Source: Nostocoides sp. HKS02 (GTDB taxonomy: Bacteria > Actinomycetota > Actinomycetes > Actinomycetales > Dermatophilaceae). Taken from it: a DNA stretch of 64,000 nucleotides. The stretch is from NCBI RefSeq assembly GCF_009707485.1, contig NZ_CP046121.1, positions 496,001-560,000 on the forward strand, in the 5' to 3' direction. The notes under the pieces are model-generated. The model worked only from the letters and a program-made list of their open reading frames with translations, ran no database searches and had not been told where the DNA came from. Of this stretch, positions 9,965-18,029 are shown in pieces (positions within the stretch are counted from its first letter, which is position 1; each line of letters opens with the position of its first letter). The position numbers and the translations under genes are program-made.

Positions 9965-10717
9965 GCGAGCTCGCGGCACCGTACATCCAAGGCCTCGCCG
10001 ACGACGCGCTCGTCTACGCCCAGCGGCTCGGGGAGTGGATCTCGCGCGCTCCCCAGATCGAGGAGGACCTGGCGCTGGCCAACATCGGCCTCGACCTGCT
10101 CGGCCAGGCGCGGGTCCTGCTGACCCGGGTGGGTGAGCTGGACGGGAGCGGCCGGTCCGAGGACGACCTGGCGTACTTCCGGGACGAGCGCGAGTTCCGC
10201 AACGTGCACCTCGTCGAGCAGGAGCGCGCTGGCTTCGGCTTCGAGATGGCGCGGCTGCTGTGGTTCGCGAGCTACCAGTGCGAGCTGTATGCCGCGCTGC
10301 GCGCTTCGTCGGACCCCATCCTCGCCGGGGTGGCGGAGAAGGCCCTCAAGGAGGTCGACTACCACCGCGACCACGCGACCCAGTGGGTGCTGCGCCTCGG
10401 CGACGGCACCAGTGAGTCCCACGAGCGGATGCAGCAGGGACTCGTCGACGTGCTGCCGTATGTCGACGAGCTTGTTCGAGGACGACGAGGCTTCTGTCGC
10501 CGCCGCGCAGGCCGGACTGGGCGTGCTGCCGTCGACCCTCCACGACGCTGTCGTCGACCGGGTGGCGGGGGTCGTCGCCGAGGCGACGCTCGAGCTGCCC
10601 ACCGAGACGCGCTGGCGCTCGCGCGGCGGACGGACCGGCATCCACTCCCGGCCGATGGGTTACCTCCTTGCCGAGCTGCAGCACATCGCCCGATCCCACC
10701 CGGGTGCGACGTGGTGA
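9961..10717 (+). CDS. paaC: Phenylacetyl-CoA epoxidase structural subunit PaaC (apparent frameshift)
   Basis: PaaC is the structural partner of PaaA. The N-terminal part ([34 protein letters not shown]) and middle ([16 protein letters not shown], [20 protein letters not shown]) are clear. At 10471-10474 the sequence reads CTTG where CTG is expected. Dropping one T joins YVDEL to [16 protein letters not shown] and continues to [24 protein letters not shown], giving 251 residues, a normal length. The GTG at 9961 overlaps the paaB stop. It is probably functional with a base error in this assembly. Confidence 0.9.
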
Positions 10718-11208
10718 CCGCCGTCGTGAGCTCCGCGGTGGCACAGGCGATTGCCGATGTCCCCGACCCCGAGGTGCCGGTGGTGTCCATCGAGGACCTC
10801 GGCATCCTGCGAGACCTCCAGGTCGACGAGGCCCGCCGCCACGTCGCGGTGACCATCACGCCGACCTACTCGGGTTGCCCGGCGATGGAGGCGATCGAGG
10901 CGCGCATCCGGCATACGGCGAGGGTCAACGGGTTCACCTGCGAGGTCCGCACCCAGCTCAGCCCGGCGTGGACCACCGACTGGATGAGCGAGCGGGGTCG
11001 CGCGCGGCTCCGCGAGTTCGGCATCGCGCCGCCGGGGCGGGCTGCTGACGGCCCGGTGACCGTCGCCCTGCGGCGTCGGCTCGTCGCGTGTCCGCAGTGC
11101 GGCAGCACCGACACCGAGGAGCTCGCGCGGTTCGGGTCGACCGCCTGCAAGGCGCTGCGCCGGTGCCTGGCCTGCCGCGAGCCGTTCGACGAGTTCAAGG
11201 CGCTGTGA
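10714..11208 (+). CDS. paaD: Phenylacetate degradation protein PaaD (MIP18/DUF59 family)
   Basis: The 164-residue protein has an N-terminal DUF59/MIP18 domain (DVPDPEVPVVSIEDLGI, TPTYSGCPAMEAIE) and a C-terminal zinc-ribbon-like segment with two CxxC pairs (CPQC about 38 residues from the end, then CLAC). PaaD is thought to help assemble the iron centres of the epoxidase. The GTG at 10714 overlaps the paaC stop (GTGA). It is intact, lying between two frameshifted neighbours. Confidence 0.93.
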   Translation: MTAVVSSAVAQAIADVPDPEVPVVSIEDLGILRDLQVDEARRHVAVTITPTYSGCPAMEAIEARIRHTARVNGFTCEVRTQLSPAWTTDWMSERGRARLREFGIAPPGRAADGPVTVALRRRLVACPQCGSTDTEELARFGSTACKALRRCLACREPFDEFKAL

Positions 11209-12342
11209 AGTCCATGGCCCTGCTTCCCGGTCCACGCACCGACACGCTCCACCGCCGCCGCGCCAGGTTCCATCCGCTCACGGTGGTCGCGCTCGAACGC
11301 CTCACCGACGACGCCGTCGCGCTCACCTTCGCCATCCCGGACGACCTGCGTGAGGACTACCGCTTCGAGCCTGGTCAGCACCTCACGCTGCGCGCCACCA
11401 TCGACGGCGAGGAGGTCCGGCAGTCGTACTCGATCTGCCTGGCCCGCAGCGAGGCCGAACGCACCGGCACCGTGCGGGTTGCCTCCGCGCGGGTGGCCGG
11501 GGGCCGGATGTCGAACTGGCTCAACGACATCGCGGCAGTCGGTGACGTCATCGACGTCATGAGCCCCCTCGGCTCGTTCACCTGCCCCACCCGGCCCGAT
11601 GCCAGCCGACACCACCTCGCGGTCGCGGCGGGGTCAGGCATCACGCCGGTCCTGTCGATTGTCAGCACGGTGCTCGAGGAGGAGCCGCTGTCGCAGGTCA
11701 CGCTCCCTGTTCGGCAACCGTCGCACGGCGACGGTGATGTTCCTCGAGGAGCTCGAGGACCTCAAGAACCGCTACCTCGGGCGGTTGCAGCTGATCAACG
11801 TCCTGTCGCGCGAGCCGCAGGACGTCGAGCTCTTCACCGGCCGCCTCGACCCCGAGCGCGTCGCCCGCATCCTCGCGGTGTTCGCGCCGGTCGACACCGT
11901 CGACGAGTGGTACCTCTGCGGGCCGTACGGCATGGTCACCGGTGCGGAGGCGCTCCTCGCCGAAGCCGGCGTCGACGCGCGCCACGTCCACCACGAGATC
12001 TTCCACGTGGCCGAGCAGGAGGCGCCTCGGGCGCCGGTTGTGGTGGACGCCAGCGCGCCCGCCGCTGCCCTCGTCACCGTCAACCTCGACGGGCGCACCA
12101 CGCGGATCGAGATGCCCACCAAGGACGAGTCGATCCTCGACGCCACGCTGCGGGTGCGACCCGACGCTCCGTACTCCTGCACCGGCGGTGTGTGCGGCAC
12201 CTGCCGTGCTCGGCTCGTCAGTGGCGAGGTGCGGATGGACCGCAACTACGCCCTCGAGCCCGAGGAGGTCGCCGCGGGGGTGGTGCTCGCCTGCCAGAGC
12301 CACCCGGTGACCGACGAGGTCGCCCTCGACTACGACGCCTGA
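11205..12342 (+). CDS. paaE: Phenylacetyl-CoA epoxidase reductase PaaE (apparent frameshift)
   Basis: PaaE passes electrons from NADPH to the PaaA iron centre. Domains in order are an FAD domain (FEPGQHLTLRA, RQSYSIC), an NAD(P) domain (AGSGITPVLSIV; later WYLCGPYGMV) and a C-terminal plant-type 2Fe-2S domain with CTGGVCGTCRARL and a final Cys in ACQSHP. At 11705-11707 CCC replaces an expected CC; removing one C joins SQVTL to LFGNRRTATVMFLEE. The corrected protein is about 378 residues from the GTG at 11205 (overlapping paaD) or 375 from the ATG at 11214. It is the last gene of the operon and converges on folA. Confidence 0.9.
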
Positions 12343-12361
12343 CGCTGCGGCTAAGGGCAGG

Positions 12362-12828
12362 TCAGGCGCGCTCGTACGTCACCCAGCTGAAGCCGTCCTG
12401 GTCCTTGCGCGCCACCTCGTGCCAGCGGGACGGGTTGATCGGGGGAACCGCACGTCGCCGTCCGGCGACTGGTCGACCTCGGTGATGAGCAGTCGGTGCG
12501 CCCAGGCCATCGCCTCGGCATAGATCTGGCCGCCGCCGCACACGAACACCTCGTCCGCTGGACCGGCCAGCGACAGCGCCTCGCTCAAGGAGTGGGCCGT
12601 CTCGACCTCGGGGTGGTGCCAGTTCGGCTGGTGGGTGACGACGATCGTGCGCCGCCCGGGCAGGACCCGTCCGATCGAGTCGAAGGTCTTGCGGCCCATG
12701 ATCATCGGGTGGCCCATCGTGGTCCGCTTGAAGAAGGCGAAGTCCTCGGGGATGCGCCAGGGCATCTCGTTGCCGGCACCGATGACGCCGTTGCGCCCGA
12801 CCGCGGCAATGAGCGTCACGTTCGTCAT
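12362..12828 (-). CDS. folA: Dihydrofolate reductase (apparent frameshift near the end)
   Basis: The N-terminal region is a clear DHFR: LIAAVGRNGVIGAGNEMPWRIPED (with the substrate-binding acidic residue in the PED), MGRKTFDSIGRVLPGR and CGGGQIYAEAM. The enzyme regenerates tetrahydrofolate consumed by ThyA. At the G5 run 12443-12447 one base seems missing. Adding it restores an ending reading FPPINPSRWHEVARKDQDGF and a stop at 12362-12364, for 155 residues, the usual length. The ATG at 12828 follows TAGCCT by seven bases, so it has its own leaderless promoter in the 26-bp gap after thyA. Confidence 0.92.
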
Positions 12829-12835
12829 GAGGGAC

Positions 12836-12841
12836 AGGCTA
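12836..12841 (-). promoter_or_regulatory. -10 box of folA (leaderless)
   Basis: On the minus strand TAGCCT ends 7 nt before the folA ATG, inside the short thyA-folA gap. Confidence 0.55.
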
Positions 12842-12854
12842 GGGGGCGACCCGC

Positions 12855-13646
12855 TCAGACGGCGATGGGCGCCTTGATCGACGGGTACGCCTCGTAGCCC
12901 ACGAGCTCGAAGTCCGCGAGGTCGAACTCGTCGATCTGCTTGCCCGGCGTGATCCGCATCTGTGGCAGGGGCAGCGGCGTGCGGGTCAGCTGGAGGGTGG
13001 CCTGCTCGACGTGGTTGGAGTAGAGGTGGGCATCGCCCAGGGTGTGCACGAAGTCACCGGGCTCGAGGTCGCAGACCTGGGCGACCATCATCGTCAGCAG
13101 CGCGTAGGAGGCGATGTTGAACGGCACGCCGAGAAAGATGTCGGCCGAGCGCTGGTAGAGCTGGCACGACAGCTTGCCGCCCGCGACGTAGAACTGGAAC
13201 ATCGTGTGGCACGGCGGGAGCGCCATCGAGTCGACGTCGGCGACGTTCCACGCCGAGACGATGTGGCGTCGCGAGTCCGGGTTGGTCCTGATCGACTCGA
13301 TGACCTTGGCGATCTGGTCGATGTGTCGACCGTCGGGGGTCGGCCAGGAGCGCCACTGGTAGCCGTAGACCGGGCCGAGATCGCCGTTGGCGTCGGCCCA
13401 CTCGTCCCAGATCGTGATGCCCCGCTCCTGGAGCCAGCGCACGTTGGAGTCCCCGCGCAGGAACCACAGCAGCTCGCCGATGATCGACTTGAGGTGCAGC
13501 TTCTTCGTGGTGAGCACGGGGAAGCCCTCGGAGAGGTCGAACCGCATCTGGTACCCGAAGACCGACCGGGTCCCGGTGCCGGTGCGGTCGGACTTGTCGA
13601 CGCCGGTCGTCATCACGTGGTCGAGGAGGTCGAGATACTGCTGCAC
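12855..13646 (-). CDS. thyA: Thymidylate synthase
   Basis: The 263-residue enzyme methylates dUMP using methylene-tetrahydrofolate. It shows the nucleophile block [11 protein letters not shown] (Cys near residue 145), the [13 protein letters not shown] region, the [20 protein letters not shown] segment and the [11 protein letters not shown] block. Length equals that of typical ThyA. The GTG at 13646 lies six bases after a TAGCGT box. folA follows 26 bases downstream, a common functional pairing because ThyA oxidises the folate that DHFR recycles. Confidence 0.97.
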   Translation of the reverse strand: MQQYLDLLDHVMTTGVDKSDRTGTGTRSVFGYQMRFDLSEGFPVLTTKKLHLKSIIGELLWFLRGDSNVRWLQERGITIWDEWADANGDLGPVYGYQWRSWPTPDGRHIDQIAKVIESIRTNPDSRRHIVSAWNVADVDSMALPPCHTMFQFYVAGGKLSCQLYQRSADIFLGVPFNIASYALLTMMVAQVCDLEPGDFVHTLGDAHLYSNHVEQATLQLTRTPLPLPQMRITPGKQIDEFDLADFELVGYEAYPSIKAPIAV

Positions 13647-13652
13647 GCTCGC

Positions 13653-13658
13653 ACGCTA
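13653..13658 (-). promoter_or_regulatory. -10 box of thyA (leaderless)
   Basis: On the minus strand TAGCGT is followed after 6 nt by the GTG start of thyA. Confidence 0.55.
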
Positions 13659-13727
13659 ACACCGCGGTCCGGCATACCGACGCACCATGGCCGACGGACC
13701 ATGGCGGGTGCAGCCTGACGGGGGCGA

Positions 13728-13733
13728 TAGCCT
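13728..13733 (+). promoter_or_regulatory. -10 box of dapA (leaderless)
   Basis: TAGCCT ends 6 nt before the dapA ATG. Confidence 0.55.
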
Positions 13734-13739
13734 GCTGGT

Positions 13740-14630
13740 ATGAGCACCACGTCACCGTTCGGCCGCCTCCTGACGGCGATGGTCAGCCCCATGCGCCCCG
13801 ACGGCAGCCTGGACCTCGAGGGCGCGCGCCGGCTGGTGGCCCACCTGCTCGACACCGGCCACGACGGGATCGTCGTCAACGGCACCACCGGCGAGTCCGC
13901 CACGCTCAGCGACGACGAGAGCATCCAGCTGGTCGAGCTCGTCGCCGAGGAGGCCGGCGGCCGCGCCGCGGTGGTTGCCGGAGTCGGCTCGAACGCCACG
14001 GCGCACAGCGTCGAGATGGCCCACCGTGCGCTCGGCGCCGGCGCCACCGGCCTGCTGCTGGTCTCGCCCTACTACACCAAGCCCACCCAGCCCGGTCTGG
14101 TCGCGCACTGCCGCGCGGTGGCCGACGCCACCGACCTGCCGGTGATGCTCTACGACATCCCGGGCCGCACCGGCATCCCGTTCGACACCGCCACGCTCCT
14201 CGAGCTGGCCGCGCACGACCGCATCGTCGCGGTCAAGGACGCCAAGGGGTTGCCCTGGGAGACGACCAAGGTCCTGGCGGCCACCGATCTCCTGTACTTC
14301 TCCGGCGCCGACGAGACCAACCTGCCGTGGCTCGCGATGGGCGCGACCGGGGTCGTCAGCGTGGTGGGCCACGTGGCCGGGCGCGAGTATGCCGCGATGA
14401 TCGCGGCCGTCGACCAGGGTGACCTCGCGCAGGCGCGCGCCATCCACCACCGGCTGGTCCCGGCGGTCGACGCCCTCATGACCACCTCGCAGGGCGCGAT
14501 CATGGCCAAGGCCGCCATGGTCGAGCTGGGCATCATCGAGCATCCGACCGTGCGGCTCCCGCTGGTCGAGTCACCGCCCGAGCACCTCGACCTCCTTCGT
14601 GCCGGGCTCAAAGAGTCAGGACTGCTGTGA
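13740..14630 (+). CDS. dapA: 4-hydroxy-tetrahydrodipicolinate synthase
   Basis: The 296-residue TIM-barrel aldolase condenses pyruvate with aspartate semialdehyde. Seen are the substrate-binding NGTTGESATLS block (about residues 45-55), the SPYYTKPTQ block, the catalytic Tyr in YDIPGRTG (about 138) and the Schiff-base Lys in VAVKDAKG (about 166). Length is normal. The ATG at 13740 is leaderless. The gene overlaps rnj by GTGA; this dapA-rnj pairing is common in actinobacteria and suggests co-expression. Confidence 0.97.
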   Translation: MSTTSPFGRLLTAMVSPMRPDGSLDLEGARRLVAHLLDTGHDGIVVNGTTGESATLSDDESIQLVELVAEEAGGRAAVVAGVGSNATAHSVEMAHRALGAGATGLLLVSPYYTKPTQPGLVAHCRAVADATDLPVMLYDIPGRTGIPFDTATLLELAAHDRIVAVKDAKGLPWETTKVLAATDLLYFSGADETNLPWLAMGATGVVSVVGHVAGREYAAMIAAVDQGDLAQARAIHHRLVPAVDALMTTSQGAIMAKAAMVELGIIEHPTVRLPLVESPPEHLDLLRAGLKESGLL

Positions 14631-16312
14631 GCCATCCCCATCCCGAGCTGACGGCCCCGCCGAAGCTCGCGCCCCACGGCGTGCGCATCATCGCCCTCGG
14701 CGGCCTCGGCGAGGTCGGCCGCAACATGGCGGTCATCGAGCACGCCGGCCAGCTGCTCATCATCGACTGCGGAGTGCTGTTCCCTGAGGACCACCATCCG
14801 GGGGTCGACCTCATCCTGCCGGACTTCGAGTACATCGAGAACCGGCTCGACGACATCCAGGCCATCGTGCTGACCCACGGCCACGAGGACCACATCGGTG
14901 CCGTGCCCTACCTGCTCAAGCTCAAGCCCGACATCCCCATCGTCGGGTCGATGCTGACCCTGGCCCTGATCGAGGCCAAGCTCAAGGAGCACCGCATCCG
15001 GCCCTACACGCTGGGTGTCAAGGAGGGCATGCGGGAGCGGCTCGGGGTGTTCGACTGCGAGTTCGTCGCGGTCAACCACTCGATTCCCGACGCGCTCGCC
15101 GTCTTCGTGCGCACGCCCGGGGGCACGATCCTGCACACCGGCGACTTCAAGATGGACCAGCTCCCGCTCGACGGGCGCCTGACCGACCTGCGCGCCTTCG
15201 CCCGACTCGGGGAGGAGGGCGTGGACCTGTTCATGACCGACTCGACCAACGCCGAGGTCCCGGGGTTCACCACTCCCGAGCGTGACATCGCGCCGGCCAT
15301 CGACAAGGTGTTCCGCGACGCCGAGCGCCGCATCATCGTGGCCTGCTTCTCCAGCCACGTGCACCGCGTCCAGCAGGTGCTCGACGCCGCCGAGAAGGCC
15401 GGTCGCAAGGTCGCCATGGTGGGCCGCTCGATGGTGCGCAACATGGGGATCGCGGCCGAGCTGGGCTACCTGCACGTGCCCGACGGCGTGCTCGTCGACG
15501 TCAAGAAGCTCGGCAACCTCCCGGACCGGCAGGTCGTCCTCATCTGCACCGGGTCCCAGGGTGAGCCGATGGCCGCGCTCTCACGCATGGCCAACCGCGA
15601 CCACCGCATCGAGGTCGGCGACGGTGACACCGTCCTCATGGCGTCCTCCCTGATCCCGGGCAACGAGAACGCCGTCTACCGCGTCATCAACGGCCTCATG
15701 CGGCTCGGGGCCGACGTCGTCCACAAGGGCAACGCCAAGGTCCACGTCTCGGGTCACGCCAGTGCCGGCGAGCTGCTCTACTGCTACAACATCGTCAAGC
15801 CCCGCAACGTCATGCCGGTGCACGGCGAATGGCGCCACCTCGTGGCCAACGGCAAGCTCGCGGAGCAGACCGGCGTCCCGCGCGCACAGGTGGTCCTGGC
15901 CGAGGACGGTGTCGTGGTCGACCTGGTCGACGGTGTGGCGAGCATCGTCGGCGCCGTCCCCTGCGGCTACATCTACGTCGACGGGTCCTCGGTGGGCGAG
16001 TTCGACGAGGCCCTGCTCAAGGACCGCCGCATCCTGCGCGACGAGGGTTTCGTCTCGGTCATCGTCGTCATGGATGCCGCGACCGGCAAGATCGCGGCCG
16101 GCCCCGAGATCACCGCCCGCGGCTTCGCCGAGGACGACGAGATCTTCAACCAGGTCCGACCCAAGATCGAGCAGGCCCTGGCCGAGGCCACGGGCAACGG
16201 CGTCACCGACTCCTACCAGCTCGAGCAGGTCATGCGTCGCGCGGTCGGCAGCTGGGTCGGCGGCAAGATCCGTCGCCGTCCGATGATCATCCCGGTGGTC
16301 ATCCAGGCGTGA
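14627..16312 (+). CDS. rnj: Ribonuclease J
   Basis: The 561-residue metallo-beta-lactamase/beta-CASP nuclease has the zinc-binding motif THGHEDHIGA (about residues 83-92), further ligands in FVAVNHSIPD and HTGDFKMD, the beta-CASP CTGSQGEP block and the later VSGHASAGEL. It acts as endonuclease and 5'-3' exonuclease in mRNA and rRNA processing. The GTG start overlaps the dapA stop. A longer upstream reading in another frame is spurious. Together with PNPase it provides much of the RNA-decay machinery. Confidence 0.97.
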   Translation: MSHPHPELTAPPKLAPHGVRIIALGGLGEVGRNMAVIEHAGQLLIIDCGVLFPEDHHPGVDLILPDFEYIENRLDDIQAIVLTHGHEDHIGAVPYLLKLKPDIPIVGSMLTLALIEAKLKEHRIRPYTLGVKEGMRERLGVFDCEFVAVNHSIPDALAVFVRTPGGTILHTGDFKMDQLPLDGRLTDLRAFARLGEEGVDLFMTDSTNAEVPGFTTPERDIAPAIDKVFRDAERRIIVACFSSHVHRVQQVLDAAEKAGRKVAMVGRSMVRNMGIAAELGYLHVPDGVLVDVKKLGNLPDRQVVLICTGSQGEPMAALSRMANRDHRIEVGDGDTVLMASSLIPGNENAVYRVINGLMRLGADVVHKGNAKVHVSGHASAGELLYCYNIVKPRNVMPVHGEWRHLVANGKLAEQTGVPRAQVVLAEDGVVVDLVDGVASIVGAVPCGYIYVDGSSVGEFDEALLKDRRILRDEGFVSVIVVMDAATGKIAAGPEITARGFAEDDEIFNQVRPKIEQALAEATGNGVTDSYQLEQVMRRAVGSWVGGKIRRRPMIIPVVIQA

Positions 16313-16341
16313 TGCCGGGGCGGCTCGCTGCACGAACGGCG

Positions 16342-17742
16342 CTACCAGGGGCGCGTGGGCAGGTCCTCGCGCGGGTCCGCGTCGGCAGCGAGCACCCAGC
16401 CGTCGGCCGTAGGCGTGTAGTCGAACCCCGCTCCGTGCTCGGCCAGCTCGGCGACGGCCGCGAGCAGCCGCTCGACGTGGGCGGGCGTGGTGCCCAGGCC
16501 GACGCTGGCGCGCACCGCGGTGCTCGGCCCCGCGGCATACGGGTCGTCGAGCAGGGCGTCGACGCACAGGTGGGCACAGAACTTGCCGTCCCGCACCCCG
16601 ACCCCGTGCTCGGCAGACAGGGCCGCCGACACCAGCGAGGAGTCGAGCCCGTCGATGGTGAAGGTGGCGACCGCGACCCGGTCATGGTCCTCGCCGAACA
16701 GCGAGTACGTCTCGACCCCGTCGATGGCGCGCAGCCCCTCGAGCAGGCGCGAGCCAAGGGCGCGCTCGTGTGCCTCGACCGCCGCAGCATTGGCCCGCAG
16801 CGTGTGGCAGGCCGCAGCGAGCGCGATGGCGCCCACGACGTTCGGGCTGCCGGCTTCGTGGCGTGCGGCCCCGGTCTGCCACTGCACGCCCTCCTCGGTG
16901 ACGGCGCGGGTGGCCCCACCGCCGGCGAGGTAGGGCTGCGCGGCGTCGAGCCAGTCGGAGCGTCCCGCCAGCACGCCGGCGCCGAACGGGGCGTAGAGCT
17001 TGTGGCCGGACAGCACGACGTAGTCGACGCCGAGCTCGTCGAGGTCGATGTGCCGGTGCGGGGCCAGCTGCGCGGCGTCGAGGACGACCCTGGCACCTGC
17101 TCGTCGGGCGATCGCGGCGAGCTCGCGGACCGGCCACACCTCGCCCGTGACGTTGGAGGCGCCGGCCAGGACGACGAGGCGGTGGCGGCCGTGCCGGGTT
17201 GCGAGCGCGGACCGGAGCACGGCCTGGGCGTCGGCCGGGGTGCCGGGCACGGGCAGCCGCACGGTCTGCCGCGGCTTCCACGGCAGCAGGGCGGCGTGGT
17301 GCTCGGTCTCGAAGACGAACACGCTCGTGTCGCGGGGGAGTGCCCGCGCCAGCAGGTTGAACGAGTCCGTGCTGTTGCGCGTGAAGATGACCTCGTCGCC
17401 CGCGCGGGCACCCACGAACGCGGCCACCTCGGCGCGCGCCTCTTCGTACCACGCGCTCGTCACGCGCGAGGCGTAGCCGTTGCCGCGGTGGACCGACGAG
17501 TAGGTGCGCAGGGCGGTGTCCACGGCCTGCTTCACGCTGACCAGCGCGGGGGTGGAGGCGGCGTGGTCGAAGTTGGCGTAGTCCACGGTTCCGTGGAGCG
17601 TGGGCACGCCCAGGCCGGCCGACACGACCGGCGGCAAGCCAGCGCCGGCCCGTTCGAGTGCGGGCACGGCGCGGAGGTGGTCTCGGGCCGCTGCCAGGGG
17701 AGCGGTCCGACGAGCGTGGGGTGGGGTGCTGGCGACCGACAT
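16342..17742 (-). CDS. Class-V aminotransferase / cysteine desulfurase-like enzyme under SAM-IV control
   Basis: The 466-residue PLP enzyme has the fold-I pattern: HHAALLPW, VVLDAAQLAPHRHIDL with the PLP-stabilising Asp, and LSGHKLYAPFGAGVL with the PLP-binding Lys. It resembles SufS/CsdA-type cysteine desulfurases, and a Cys (KFCAHLCVD) lies near the usual active-site loop. An extra N-terminal segment of about 60 residues and a Pro/Asp-rich tail are atypical. No Suf scaffold genes are adjacent. A SAM-IV riboswitch upstream ties it to sulfur amino acid supply. The ATG at 17742 follows AGGAG (17756-17752). The true substrate is unproven. Confidence 0.87.
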   Translation of the reverse strand: MSVASTPPHARRTAPLAAARDHLRAVPALERAGAGLPPVVSAGLGVPTLHGTVDYANFDHAASTPALVSVKQAVDTALRTYSSVHRGNGYASRVTSAWYEEARAEVAAFVGARAGDEVIFTRNSTDSFNLLARALPRDTSVFVFETEHHAALLPWKPRQTVRLPVPGTPADAQAVLRSALATRHGRHRLVVLAGASNVTGEVWPVRELAAIARRAGARVVLDAAQLAPHRHIDLDELGVDYVVLSGHKLYAPFGAGVLAGRSDWLDAAQPYLAGGGATRAVTEEGVQWQTGAARHEAGSPNVVGAIALAAACHTLRANAAAVEAHERALGSRLLEGLRAIDGVETYSLFGEDHDRVAVATFTIDGLDSSLVSAALSAEHGVGVRDGKFCAHLCVDALLDDPYAAGPSTAVRASVGLGTTPAHVERLLAAVAELAEHGAGFDYTPTADGWVLAADADPREDLPTRPW

Positions 17743-17756
17743 TCGCGACAACTCCT

Positions 17757-17784
17757 GGTCCGGTGGACCCGAAGCTGCGGGTCC
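17757..17784 (-). promoter_or_regulatory. Possible expression platform of the SAM-IV riboswitch
   Basis: On the minus strand GGGTCC (17770-17765) can pair with upstream GGACCC (17784-17779) or, via GGTCC, with downstream GGACC (17761-17757). The second pairing abuts the AGGAG ribosome-binding site at 17756-17752. The two hairpins exclude each other. Confidence 0.5.
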
Positions 17785-17892
17785 GCGCTTGCCGGCTGCG
17801 GGTGCAGACGGCCCGGTCGTCACCCGGAGCACCCCACCGCGGTGGAGGGTTGCTGGTCAGCAAGCCGGGGCTACGCGCTGACACTCATGACC
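17779..17892 (-). promoter_or_regulatory. SAM-IV riboswitch
   Basis: Reading the minus strand from 17892, the RNA begins GGTCATGAGTGTCAGCG, continues with AGCCCCGGCTTGCTGACC, AGCAACCCTCC, GCGGTGGGGTGC and CCGGGTGACGACC, and ends with CCGGCAAGCGCGGACC. This is the SAM-IV consensus from start to finish. The outer P1 pair GGTC/GACC (17892-17889 with 17818-17815) is present, and the loop GGCTTGC can pair with GGCAAGC for the pseudoknot. SAM-IV riboswitches bind S-adenosylmethionine and control sulfur-metabolism genes in actinobacteria. Confidence 0.95.
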
Positions 17893-17902
17893 TTGACCGA
17901 GG

Positions 17903-17908
17903 ACCCTA
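17903..17908 (-). promoter_or_regulatory. -10 box for the riboswitch transcript
   Basis: TAGGGT on the minus strand sits about 10 nt before the first riboswitch base, consistent with transcription starting at the aptamer. Confidence 0.5.
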
Positions 17909-18016
17909 GCCGTTCCGGCCACGGGATGGACAGCGCTGCCCGTCATCTGAGACCACGGATCCGAGATTCGCCCGGGTGGAACGCGTGTGACACGTGTGTC
18001 GGGTGTGACCATCGCG

Positions 18017-18022
18017 TAGCCT
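18017..18022 (+). promoter_or_regulatory. -10 box of ftsK (leaderless)
   Basis: TAGCCT ends 7 nt before the ftsK ATG; just upstream are several GTGTGAC-like repeats (about 17987-18010). Confidence 0.5.
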
Positions 18023-18029
18023 GCGGAGC

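Noticed and set aside
8549..9979. Minus-strand reading frame covering paaA and paaB, continuous with the GNAT gene
   Set aside because: Low-complexity Arg/Gly/Val composition and antisense to strongly conserved paa genes; the GNAT gene starts at 8548 with its own -10 box.
8633..12342. The paa operon as a decaying pseudogene cluster
   Set aside because: All three shifts are single bases with intact coding sense after each, while paaB and paaD are intact; similar indels affect essential genes elsewhere in the window.
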